The notes: a model not told the origin generated them from the sequence alone. 6,194 nt of DNA from Geminicoccaceae bacterium (GCA_030824835.1 JAPJRA010000245.1:1-6194); one strand, 5' to 3'. Positions 1 through 5,436 are shown, counted from the first letter of the stretch. A program made the numbers and translations.

Positions 1-1
1 G

Positions 2-295
2 GACCGGCTGCGGCGGGAGATGACCTTCCTGGAGCTGGCCTCGGCCGAGGGGTACGCGCGCCTCCTGGAGGAGGCCGGCTGCAAGGTGGTCCAGCGCCAT
101 GATCTGGGGCCGGATTGGACCGAGATCCTGCGCCAGCGGCTGGAGATGTACCGCGGGCTCGAGGCCACCACGGTGGAGCGCTTCGGCGCCGAGCATTTCC
201 AGCGCTGGGACGAGGCCTATGCCTTCTTCGTGGGGCTCTACGGCACCGGCAGGCTCGGCGGTGTGCGGATCGTGGCCGAGCGCCTGCCGGGTTGA
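2..295 (+). CDS. SAM-dependent methyltransferase, C-terminal part (5' end outside window)
   Basis: The frame is open from base 2 and ends in TGA at 293-295, giving the last 97 residues. The ATG at 20 is internal, because coding continues upstream of it (DRLRRE before MTFLEL). The text, with LLEEAGCKVVQRHDLGPDW, then EILRQRLEMYRGLEATTVERFG and a final RLGGVRIVAER, resembles the C-terminal part of class I SAM-dependent methyltransferases of the sarcosine/dimethylglycine or small-molecule N-methyltransferase type. In these the end of the Rossmann fold carries the 'EAGF.VV...DL' strand and a helical cap follows. The SAM-binding glycine motif would lie upstream and is not visible, so the substrate cannot be named. 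It converges on the dehydrogenase gene with only 12 bp between the stop codons and no room for a separate terminator. Family assignment is from remembered family patterns. Confidence 0.75.
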   Translation, partial: DRLRREMTFLELASAEGYARLLEEAGCKVVQRHDLGPDWTEILRQRLEMYRGLEATTVERFGAEHFQRWDEAYAFFVGLYGTGRLGGVRIVAERLPG

Positions 296-307
296 GCGTG
301 CCGCGGC

Positions 308-1435
308 TCAGCCCATGGCTTCCTGCAGCAGGGCCAGGAACTGGGACTCACTCGCCGGGCGTGGGTTGGTGGCCGCCGAGTGGTCGAGGGTGGCGCCGTG
401 GGCGATGTCGGCGAGGCAGGATTCCGGCACACCCATCTGGCGCAGGCTCCCTGGCAGGCCGAGGCGGCCGGCCAGGGCCGCGAAGTGGTCGGCCAGCGAG
501 GCGCCCGCCGGCAGGCCCAGCGTGCGGCGCAAGGTGCCGTACTTGGCCTCGGCATGGGATTCGTTGAAGCGCAGCACGGCAGGCAGCAGCACGGCGTTGA
601 GCGTGCCGTGGTGCAGCGAGGGCGCCTTCAGCCCGCCCAGCGGGTGCGACAGGGCGTGGACCGCCCCCAGCCCCTTCTGGAAGGTGAGGCCGCCCTCCAG
701 GGCCGCCATCAGCATCTGCGTGCGGGCCTCGAGGTCGGCGCCGTCGGCCACGGCGCGCTCGATGGCGCCCACGGCTCGCGCCAGCCCGTCCAATGCTATG
801 GCCTCGGCCGGCGGGTTGAAGCGCGGCGACAGGTAGGTCTCGACACAGTGGGTGACGGCATCCATGCCGGTGGCGGCGGTGAGCCAGGCGGGCATGCCCA
901 GGGTCAGGTCCGGGTCGCAGATGGCGGCCTTGGGGATCAGATGCGGGCTGATGAAGCCGAGCTTGCGGCCGTCCTCCAGCGTGATCAGGGCGGCGCGGCC
1001 GACCTCGCTGCCGGTGCCGGCGGTGGTCGGGATGGCGATCACCGGGGCGGTGGCGGCGGTGATCTTCGGCACGCCGCCCAGGATGGCGGCGTAGGTGGCG
1101 AGCGGGCCCGGGTGCGTCGCCAGCAGGGCCACACCCTTGGCGAGGTCGATCGGCGAGCCGCCGCCGACCGCGATCACCCCGTCGCAGCCCTCGGCCCGGT
1201 AGAGGACGAGAGCCGCCTCGACCGCGGCCTCGGTCGGGTTCGTGGGCGTGCCGTCGTAGAGCACGGCGGCCATGCCGCAGGCGGCGGCGACCCGGTCGAC
1301 GAGGCCGGCCGCCCGCACGCCGGCGTCGGCCACCAGCAGAGGCCGCTTCACGCCGAGGCCGGCCAGGACCTGGCCCAGCTCGACCAGCGTGCCGCTGCCG
1401 AAGCGGATGTGCGAGAGATAGAAGATGTCGGCCAA
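308..1435 (-). CDS. Iron-containing alcohol dehydrogenase, 4-hydroxybutyrate dehydrogenase-like
   Basis: 375 aa, a normal length for group III (iron-dependent) alcohol dehydrogenases, which are cytoplasmic NAD(P)-linked enzymes. The nucleotide-binding GGGSPID motif is at residues 91-97 and TTAGTGSEV at 137-145. The metal ligands expected from E. coli FucO are present: D192 and H196 (GMDAVTHCVE), H260 (VHALSHPLGG) and H276 (HHGTLNAVLLP). The start ADIFYLSHIRFGSG and the overall text recall 4-hydroxybutyrate dehydrogenase (Gbd/4HbD) of Cupriavidus, which interconverts 4-hydroxybutyrate and succinate semialdehyde; that substrate is an inference. I place the start at TTG (1435-1433) because GGGAGG lies 7 nt upstream and homologs begin at this point. 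An in-frame ATG at 1501 would add 22 low-complexity residues without family support. A structured leader lies upstream. No neighbour here belongs to an obvious 4-hydroxybutyrate pathway. Confidence 0.88.
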   Translation of the reverse strand: MADIFYLSHIRFGSGTLVELGQVLAGLGVKRPLLVADAGVRAAGLVDRVAAACGMAAVLYDGTPTNPTEAAVEAALVLYRAEGCDGVIAVGGGSPIDLAKGVALLATHPGPLATYAAILGGVPKITAATAPVIAIPTTAGTGSEVGRAALITLEDGRKLGFISPHLIPKAAICDPDLTLGMPAWLTAATGMDAVTHCVETYLSPRFNPPAEAIALDGLARAVGAIERAVADGADLEARTQMLMAALEGGLTFQKGLGAVHALSHPLGGLKAPSLHHGTLNAVLLPAVLRFNESHAEAKYGTLRRTLGLPAGASLADHFAALAGRLGLPGSLRQMGVPESCLADIAHGATLDHSAATNPRPASESQFLALLQEAMG

Positions 1436-1442
1436 GCCCGTG

Positions 1443-1448
1443 CCTCCC
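1443..1448 (-). promoter_or_regulatory. Ribosome binding site deciding the TTG start of the dehydrogenase
   Basis: On the minus strand this reads GGGAGG, a strong Shine-Dalgarno match, 7 nt before TTG at 1435. It supports a non-ATG start that agrees with the expected family N-terminus (ADIFYLSHIRFG). Confidence 0.65.
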
Positions 1449-1506
1449 GATGCGGCAGGCGCACCCCGGGCATGAATAGATCCCGCCCGCCCGGCAGCCA
1501 CCGTGC

Positions 1507-1558
1507 GGCGGACGACCTCCGCCCGTCGCCTCCCCGTTGCCGCGATCTAGCGACGGGG
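1507..1558 (-). promoter_or_regulatory. Structured leader with competing hairpins upstream of the dehydrogenase
   Basis: In the 181-bp gap between the two minus-strand genes I see three perfect inverted repeats. CCCGTCGC at 1522-1529 pairs with GCGACGGG at 1550-1557 (8 bp, 20-nt loop). CCCCGT at 1532-1537 pairs with ACGGGG at 1553-1558 (6 bp). GGCGGA at 1507-1512 pairs with TCCGCC at 1518-1523 (6 bp, 5-nt loop). The first two share one arm and exclude each other, and the third overlaps the first by 2 nt. No U-run follows, so this is not a standard intrinsic terminator. It could terminate or attenuate transcription or simply be GC-rich chance pairing. The rest of 1436-1616 shows no gene or clear promoter. 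Confidence 0.3.
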
Positions 1559-1616
1559 TGGCGCTGCTGTCCAGCGCCCTTGGCGGCGTATCAGACGTGC
1601 GTCGTTGGCTCGCCGC

Positions 1617-2261
1617 TCAAGCGGCGCGGCATCCCTTGCGGGCGAGGGCGTCGCGGCGGCGGCGCTCGTGGCGGTTCAGAGGTGGGATGGGGCAGGCTGT
1701 CTCGGGATAGTTGGGTTCGAACGTGCGCGGCGGTGTCGGCGTGGCGGGGGGCGGGGTTGCGCTCTTGGGTTCAGACGTGCGCGATGGGGTTTCGGCGCGG
1801 TCCTCGGTGGCGCGGTCCTCTGTTGCGAGGTCCTGGTTGGGGCGGTTCTTGAGGACGCGGAGCGCTCTCAGGGCGCGGCCCATGTCGGTGTCGAGGCGGC
1901 TGCCGTAGCGGCCGAGGGTCTGCAAGCGCTTCAGGCTGGCTTCGGAGATCGTGTCCTCGGCGTCGGCGGTGGCGAGGGCCTTGAGCTCGAGCCGGCGCAG
2001 GCGCTGCTGGCGCCACATGCCGGCCACGAGCTCGGAGGTCCAGTGGCGCTCGAAGGCGTCGCGCGGGTGCCAGTCGGCGTCGACGGCGCGCTCGAGCCTT
2101 GCCAGCTCCTCGCCGTCCTCACCGGGCAACAGACAAAAGTCGCCGCCGCGCAGGCCGTGGCGGGTGCGGTTCTGGGCGGCGACGGCCTTGCCGGCCTCGG
2201 TGGTGGGGCCGGTGGAGCGGGCGCCGTTGGCGCGCGAGGCGGGGGACGGGTCGAGCGGCAC
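1617..2261 (-). CDS. Hypothetical protein of the RANGARS-x-GP-x-T-x-x-GK type
   Basis: 214 aa, function unknown. The N-terminus carries the motif RANGARSTGPTTEAGK (residues 10-25) followed by NRTRHGL (31-37). This pattern recurs near the start of many uncharacterised proteins in Alphaproteobacteria and other groups. A helical, charged middle (about 50-138) includes RYGSRLDTDMGRALRAL, also typical of these proteins. Residues about 141-195 are a low-complexity Pro/Thr/Glu linker with internal repeats (ATEDRATEDRAE; RTSEPK and RTFEPN). The basic tail NRHERRRRDALARK (197-210) might bind nucleic acid, which is inference only. I chose GTG at 2261-2259 because AGGAG (2273-2269) sits 7 nt upstream and the family motif begins shortly after. 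The frame extends to an ATG at 2405, but that stretch is intergenic in character. No signal peptide or membrane segment is seen. Confidence 0.75.
   Translation of the reverse strand: MPLDPSPASRANGARSTGPTTEAGKAVAAQNRTRHGLRGGDFCLLPGEDGEELARLERAVDADWHPRDAFERHWTSELVAGMWRQQRLRRLELKALATADAEDTISEASLKRLQTLGRYGSRLDTDMGRALRALRVLKNRPNQDLATEDRATEDRAETPSRTSEPKSATPPPATPTPPRTFEPNYPETACPIPPLNRHERRRRDALARKGCRAA
1711..1783. repeat. 19-bp imperfect direct repeat inside the hypothetical gene
   Basis: TTGGGTTCGAACGTGCGCG (1711-1729) recurs as TTGGGTTCAGACGTGCGCG (1765-1783), 17 of 19 identical and 54 bp apart. A shorter piece, TCAGACGTGCG, is found at 1591-1601 downstream of the gene. On the coding strand the copies specify the RTFEPN and RTSEPK repeats of the Pro-rich linker, so the simplest reading is internal duplication in a low-complexity region. 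Confidence 0.6.
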
Positions 2262-2268
2262 GAGCGAT

Positions 2269-2273
2269 CTCCT
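2269..2273 (-). promoter_or_regulatory. Ribosome binding site for the GTG-started hypothetical gene
   Basis: The minus strand reads AGGAG, then 7 nt, then GTG at 2261. This is the best start signal in the frame and excludes the longer upstream starts. Confidence 0.6.
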
Positions 2274-2295
2274 GACGGGTGAGGAATGGTCTAAC

Positions 2296-2323
2296 AATAT
2301 CATCCTAGGATTGAGTTGTTCAA
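2296..2323 (-). promoter_or_regulatory. Candidate promoter for the hypothetical gene
   Basis: On the minus strand TTGAAC (2323-2318, 4 of 6 to the -35 consensus) is followed after 16 bp by GATATT (2301-2296, 4 of 6 to the -10 consensus), about 35 bp before the GTG start. The stretch is more AT-rich than its surroundings and contains the palindrome TCCTAGGA (2303-2310) in the spacer. This is a weak match found by eye. Confidence 0.25.
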
Positions 2324-2379
2324 GGATCGTGGTCCTTTGATCGGCGGTGACCATTGCTGGTGAGGGTTGCCCTGTGGGC

Positions 2380-2408
2380 TTGCAATGCGCAGGGACCATG
2401 CGCATGAT
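2380..2408 (+). promoter_or_regulatory. Candidate promoter and operator of the ccdA-like gene
   Basis: TTGCAA (2380-2385) and CATGAT (2403-2408) are 17 bp apart and each match the sigma-70 consensus at 4 of 6 positions. The perfect palindrome ATGCGCAT (2398-2405) overlaps the -10 end. A half copy, ATGCGCA, lies at 2385-2391, spaced 13 bp start to start. Ccd operons are known to be autorepressed by CcdA through its ribbon-helix-helix domain, so repeated palindromic half-sites here would fit an operator. That link is inference. Confidence 0.3.
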
Positions 2409-2441
2409 TCAGGCTTGGTGTGGGTCGGCGACAGGTGACGG

Positions 2442-2681
2442 GTGAGCGCCCAGGACGTGCGACGGCGGCGAGCGATGAACCTGACCGTACCCGCAGCGTT
2501 GGCGGAAGCCGCTCGGGCGCTCCGTGTGAAAGCCTCGCAGGCGGCCGAGGCCGGCAACTCCGCCGCCGTGCGGCGCGCCAGAGAGGAGGCTTGGCTTGCG
2601 GCCAATCGGGCGGCGATCGATGAGCATGCCACGTGGCTCGACCGGCACGGCTTGCCACTGGAGCCGGCCTGGCCGGAGTGA
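2442..2681 (+). CDS. ccdA: CcdA-like antitoxin
   Basis: 79 aa from GTG at 2442. An ATG at 2475 would give 68 aa and is a real alternative. AGGTG lies 4 nt before the GTG; the ATG has no good Shine-Dalgarno. CcdA is the antitoxin of a type II toxin-antitoxin pair. It binds DNA through an N-terminal ribbon-helix-helix domain, represses its operon, and neutralises CcdB with its C-terminal tail. Here a basic start is followed by MNLTVPAALAEAARAL (12-27), the RHH strand and helix. The toxin-binding tail contains AREEAWLAANRAAIDEHATW and HGLPLEPAW, close to the pattern of chromosomal CcdA proteins (RxERWxxENxxxxxxxNxxVExHGLPL). The stop TGA (2679-2681) overlaps the ATG of ccdB, a translationally coupled arrangement. 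Reading frame and key residues look intact. Confidence 0.85.
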   Translation: MSAQDVRRRRAMNLTVPAALAEAARALRVKASQAAEAGNSAAVRRAREEAWLAANRAAIDEHATWLDRHGLPLEPAWPE

Positions 2682-2982
2682 TGGCGCGGTTCGACGTCCA
2701 TCGGTGCCGCCGCCGGGCTTTCCCTACCTCCTCGGCAACCAGGCCGAATTCCTGAGCCATCTGCCGACGCGGCTGGTCATCCCGCTGCTGCCGGCGGCGA
2801 CGTTCGCCGGCATGATCGAGCGTCTGCAGCTGCGTGTCATCGTCGACAGCTGCGAGTTCGTCCTGGCCGCCAACCTAATGGCGAGCATCCGTCGCGATCA
2901 GCTCGGGCCGAAGGTGGGCTCCCTGACCGACCGACGTAGTGAGATCGTGGCGGCCGTCGATTTCCTGCAGCAGGGGTTCTGA
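2681..2982 (+). pseudogene. ccdB: CcdB-like toxin gene disrupted by a one-base frameshift
   Basis: ATG at 2681 overlaps the ccdA stop and begins MARFDVHR, the usual CcdB opening. This frame then ends after 24 codons. The rest of the toxin continues in another frame from about 2704: PPPGFPYLLGNQAEFL, then LPTRLVIPLLPAA, NLMASIRRDQLGP and a final AVDFLQQGF with TGA at 2980-2982. These align with F-plasmid CcdB segments (VQSDIID, RRMVIPL, DMASVPVSVIG, the C-terminal WGI). The span is 302 nt; restoring one base near 2704 gives 303 nt, exactly 100 codons plus stop, matching the family's length of about 101 aa. CcdB poisons DNA gyrase, so as written this allele should make no toxin. The penultimate Gly is kept, but the Trp of F CcdB is Gln here. 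Alternatives are a sequencing error or an unusual recoding event. Confidence 0.85.
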
Positions 2983-3167
2983 CGTGCTGGCGTAAGCTGA
3001 CACGCTCGGGTAAGGCCAGCGACGTGGGCGCCTTCAAGGCCGGCAGCGGCGGCATGCTGGAGACGGGCGGCGGCGACAGCTTCAGCCTGGGCGGGAGTGG
3101 GCTCCAGGAGAAGGTGACCGAGCAGTTGTGCGACCTAGTGCTGGAGCACGCGCAGTCGCTGCTGTGA
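2943..3167 (+). pseudogene. Unassigned reading frame, probably the C-terminal remnant of a lost gene
   Basis: A frame open from 2943 (just after TGA at 2940-2942) runs to TGA at 3165-3167. From about 2988 it reads like real protein: WRKLTRSGKASDVGAFKAG, then a Gly-rich stretch (SGGMLETGGGDSFSLGGSG) and a helical end LQEKVTEQLCDLVLEHAQSLL. It has no convincing start: the first GTG is at 3024, the first ATG is at 3054, and neither has a clear ribosome binding site. Its 5' part overlaps the end of ccdB. I do not recognise the family. It may be the tail of a gene whose beginning was lost by deletion, or a very small gene starting at GTG 3024 (47 aa). The stretch from 3168 to 3229 shows nothing further. 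Confidence 0.35.
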
Positions 3168-3229
3168 GGGGGCGGGATCGTTAAATTCGGAAGTTGCACC
3201 AGAAACTCAGTCCTGTCTGGCCCCCGTCA

Positions 3230-4846
3230 TCAACCCAGCTTCTCGATCAGCTCAACGGCAATTGAAATGCCAAATTGCCTGATGCGCGTTGCGGCAGCCT
3301 GGAGGCTAACCTTGCTGAAAAATGGTAGATCGAGCGACCCATCCGTATAGGGCTTGTGCATGATACCATACACAACAGTATAGTTGTCGCGCGCCAACTT
3401 TGTGTTGCTCTGAGGCAGATAGACTTCGAAGCCTCTTCCGAGGGACTTCACCTTGGTGCGAAGCTTCTTGCGAAACTCTTTGTCGCTGACAAAGGCCTCG
3501 GCACTGACAACGCCCTGCGCCCAGAGGTGGCTGATGGAGCCGGACGAATTGCCGTCCTTGAGATGGATGAACTGCTTGGCATTTGAAAAGAAATCACAGG
3601 CTTCGAGGTTGGCGTATCTCGCGCCCCCAGGAATAATTGCCTCCTTGTCGAGTTTTAGGAGATCGGTGCGTGTAGCCACGATGTCGGCTATCAGTTGCTG
3701 CTCGTTCCTGCAGGTCGTGGCGCCGACAATGGTGACTCTCGGGATGTTAGCGAAGAAGGTTTCAACACTGTCTTTGAAGCGCCGGTCAACTCGATACCAA
3801 AGTCCCGCGAAGAGAACGTAGTAGCTTGCAGCGGCGCCGTTTCCGAGAACAGTCTCGAAAACAAAGCAATCGTAGACCCGCCAGCGCTCAGAGAATTCGT
3901 CGTCGTTCTTCACTTTCGCGCGAATGCGGTGGCGGTATTTCAATTCGGCGACGTCGCCAGCAAAATTACGCTGGTTCAACTCACCGACATAGTCGGCGAT
4001 GGAAAGGCTGTGAAAAGTAGTACGGGGCCTGCCAAAGCCATTGTAACGAAGTTCGCTCCCCTCGGTGTAGTCAACTATCTCTGGCGGAGCCAAATGAAGC
4101 TCGGTGTTCTTGCCAGCGCGAAGGTCCACCAGCGCGGCAAACAGATTGGCGTCGAGCTGCTCAATCGTGTCCTTCTCCGCGACGACCCGCATATTGTCGA
4201 CCCAGGAGAACTCCCTTTGGTAAGATTTCTTGTGGAAAGCAGCACATGCCGCCGAGCATTTGTTACGCAGCGTGTCCGCCTCTACTTCGCAAGTCATTGA
4301 CAGGCTGTCTTTGCCCGCCACGAATGCGGCAAGACTTCGGTCTTTGGGCGTACCGCCCGCAACACGGGCTAGGTCGCGTAGCATGTCCACGCCAAATTCT
4401 TGTAAATCGCTGTCGCGGCTGGCCTGAACGCGCTTTTGGAAGGTGACCGCGTCAGGCGTGGCGAGGTCGAGGCTGCGGAGTTGATTGCGTGGAACGGTAT
4501 TAAGGGTGACCTTCAGGCCAAATTGTCGCTCGAAGCTGTCGTCATTAAGGGCTATATGGATGTATCCGAAACACACGGCAACCGTCCGCTCTTCAACAGG
4601 TACAAAGATCACGGCGCCGGCTCCCGCTGTGAATATCCCTTCGGGTACATCGCCGAAGCCTGACGCGATGAAAGTGCGCCAGGGTGGCGGATTTGAATAG
4701 ATCTGCCCTACAAAGACCCGCGCGCTCTCAATGCCGGCCCATGGGCGTTCTTCCAGCTGCCGCTCGCCGCCTGGCGCAAAGGCTTCCCCGAATGCCTGCT
4801 CGACTGTACGTGTAGCGCGCAGCAGGCGTAGCGTTAGCGTACGCAT
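3230..4846 (-). CDS. DUF6119 / TIGR04141-like sporadically distributed protein, candidate defence gene
   Basis: 538 aa, near the usual length of this family. ATG at 4846 has GAGG 5 nt upstream. I recognise the family by its C-terminal half: YANLEACDFF (411-420), the Ser-rich core IHLKDGNSS (427-435) with SISHLWAQG (437-445) and SAEAF (448-452), then YTVVYGIMH (489-497) and LPFFSKVSL (507-515). The N-terminal half starts TLTLRLLR and contains GFGDVPEGIF (63-72) and a VAVCFGYIHI strand (89-98). No transmembrane segment, signal peptide or familiar nuclease, helicase or ATPase motif is evident. The family is known for patchy distribution and unsettled biochemistry. Occurrence near defence genes is general knowledge, and a role in defence here is inference. 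Base composition is clearly lower in GC than both flanks, a sign of transfer. It stands alone: no co-directional partner is adjacent, and no clear promoter was found in 4847-4957. Confidence 0.75.
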   Translation of the reverse strand: MRTLTLRLLRATRTVEQAFGEAFAPGGERQLEERPWAGIESARVFVGQIYSNPPPWRTFIASGFGDVPEGIFTAGAGAVIFVPVEERTVAVCFGYIHIALNDDSFERQFGLKVTLNTVPRNQLRSLDLATPDAVTFQKRVQASRDSDLQEFGVDMLRDLARVAGGTPKDRSLAAFVAGKDSLSMTCEVEADTLRNKCSAACAAFHKKSYQREFSWVDNMRVVAEKDTIEQLDANLFAALVDLRAGKNTELHLAPPEIVDYTEGSELRYNGFGRPRTTFHSLSIADYVGELNQRNFAGDVAELKYRHRIRAKVKNDDEFSERWRVYDCFVFETVLGNGAAASYYVLFAGLWYRVDRRFKDSVETFFANIPRVTIVGATTCRNEQQLIADIVATRTDLLKLDKEAIIPGGARYANLEACDFFSNAKQFIHLKDGNSSGSISHLWAQGVVSAEAFVSDKEFRKKLRTKVKSLGRGFEVYLPQSNTKLARDNYTVVYGIMHKPYTDGSLDLPFFSKVSLQAAATRIRQFGISIAVELIEKLG

Positions 4847-4850
4847 CTTT

Positions 4851-4855
4851 CCCTC
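4851..4855 (-). promoter_or_regulatory. Ribosome binding site of the DUF6119-like gene
   Basis: The minus strand reads GAGGG followed by AAAG and ATG at 4846. The sequence upstream has no long in-frame continuation of family character, which supports this start. Confidence 0.5.
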
Positions 4856-4957
4856 AAGCGATAGTGTCTCTTGGCGTGGTGTTGCTGGCGTTGATCGCCA
4901 CAGTACGTGACGGGGCGGTTTAGTAGGGTGGCTAGAGTTGCGTTTGCCGTACCAGGT

Positions 4958-4977
4958 CCGATCAATTTACAGATCGG
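4958..4977. repeat. Perfect 6-bp inverted repeat with AT-rich spacer
   Basis: CCGATC (4958-4963) and GATCGG (4972-4977) flank AATTTACA. It lies between the start of the DUF6119-like gene and the decayed end of the lipoprotein gene, where base composition changes. It could be an operator for the minus-strand gene starting at 4846 or part of an insertion boundary. The short length also allows chance. Confidence 0.35.
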
Positions 4978-5030
4978 CTAGGTCAGTAGCTCTGTCATAC
5001 CGGCCACAACATCTGGGCGACCTTGACAGC
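4978..5030 (-). pseudogene. Decayed 3' continuation of the lipoprotein gene
   Basis: Directly after the TAA, the same frame reads AVKVAQ (5030-5013). With one base restored at about 5012 it continues N-VVAGMTELLT to a TAG at 4980-4978. KVAQNVVAGM matches what I remember of the longer homologs (KVAQNVAAGV). The coding remnant thus shows one stop and one single-base slip, and ends next to the inverted repeat at 4958-4977. Confidence 0.45.
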
Positions 5031-5222
5031 TTACCCGGAGCCGAAGTCTGAGATCAGCTGAGTATTGCCGGCGATCTCGGCCTGGATCTGGGCGCAGGGC
5101 ATGGTGTTGTCCTGCGGCTGGCTGATCGCCACCGGGTGGGCGTCGCGGCCGGCGCAGCCGGCCATGGTGAGGATCGCGATACCGACGACCGAGCTTTTGT
5201 AAATCGGAAGCTTTATTAGCAT
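5031..5222 (-). CDS. Small lipoprotein, probably truncated at its C-terminus
   Basis: 63 aa from ATG at 5222. A TTG at 5234 in the same frame would add MRRK. The N-terminus is a lipoprotein signal peptide: K4 and K9, the hydrophobic stretch SSVVGIAILTM (10-20), then lipobox MAGC with lipidated Cys at 23. Met at -3 is a less usual choice. Ala at +2 would direct it to the outer membrane under the usual sorting rule. The mature part (PVAISQPQDNTMPCAQIQAEIAGN) resembles small alphaproteobacterial lipoproteins of unknown function that, as I recall them, have a Cys followed by an IxAEIxxN helix and continue with KVAQNVAAGV and a hydrophobic C-terminus. Here TAA at 5033-5031 stops the frame just before a recognisable but frameshifted continuation (4978-5030). 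Expression and function of the short form are doubtful. Confidence 0.55.
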   Translation of the reverse strand: MLIKLPIYKSSVVGIAILTMAGCAGRDAHPVAISQPQDNTMPCAQIQAEIAGNTQLISDFGSG

Positions 5223-5234
5223 TTTTCTTCTCAA

Positions 5235-5436
5235 CTTTTATTAACTATACTGCGAGCCCTATCGGTTCGCGGCGCCGGTGTCAGCAAGAATCGGTGCGGC
5301 GGCGCCGGAACGCCCGCATGTGCATATCATCGTGCGCATGGTCGGATGATGGTCGGGATCGGCCGGCGGCGCCGGCGGGCGATGCGGCAGCATGGCCGAT
5401 GCGCTATGGTGTGGGCCGCAACGGATGCAGGACGCC
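5235..5436. other. Divergent intergenic region between lipoprotein and DUF29 genes
   Basis: No credible gene is seen here. On the minus strand TATAGT (5 of 6 to the -10 consensus) at about 5246-5251, in an AT-rich patch, could be the -10 box for the lipoprotein gene; no good -35 pairs with it. The octamer GGCGCCGG occurs three times (5271-5278, 5301-5308, 5368-5375). In so GC-rich a region this may be chance. Confidence 0.3.

Noticed and set aside
1711..1729. tRNA T-loop-like GGTTCGAA
   Set aside because: It lies inside a coding sequence (the RTFEPN repeat) with no acceptor, D or anticodon arms around it.
380..1852. A 490-codon open frame on the plus strand, opposite the dehydrogenase and the hypothetical gene
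   Set aside because: Its composition is the Gly/Arg/Ala-rich pattern of antisense frames in high-GC DNA, and it opposes a dehydrogenase with all catalytic motifs in place.
2690..2720. Programmed -1 frameshifting in ccdB
   Set aside because: No slippery heptamer of the X-XXY-YYZ type is present at the frame change, only a GCC repeat, and no strong downstream stimulatory hairpin was evident. A deletion or read error is simpler.
3190..3225. Terminator hairpin after the DUF6119-like gene (CCAGA/TCTGG, 12-nt loop)
   Set aside because: The stem is only 5 bp, the loop is long and no U-run follows on the minus strand.
3545..3565. Phospholipase D-like HxK motif (H428-L-K430) in the DUF6119-like protein
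   Set aside because: The spacing to an Asp and the GSxN part of a true HKD motif are not met, and there is no second copy. I keep it only as a conserved-looking block.
4975..5010. Possible tRNA fragment or attachment site (GGTCAGTAGCTCTG resembles a D-arm)
   Set aside because: No matching TPsiC arm or acceptor stem nearby, and the stretch is explained as the decayed 3' end of the lipoprotein gene.
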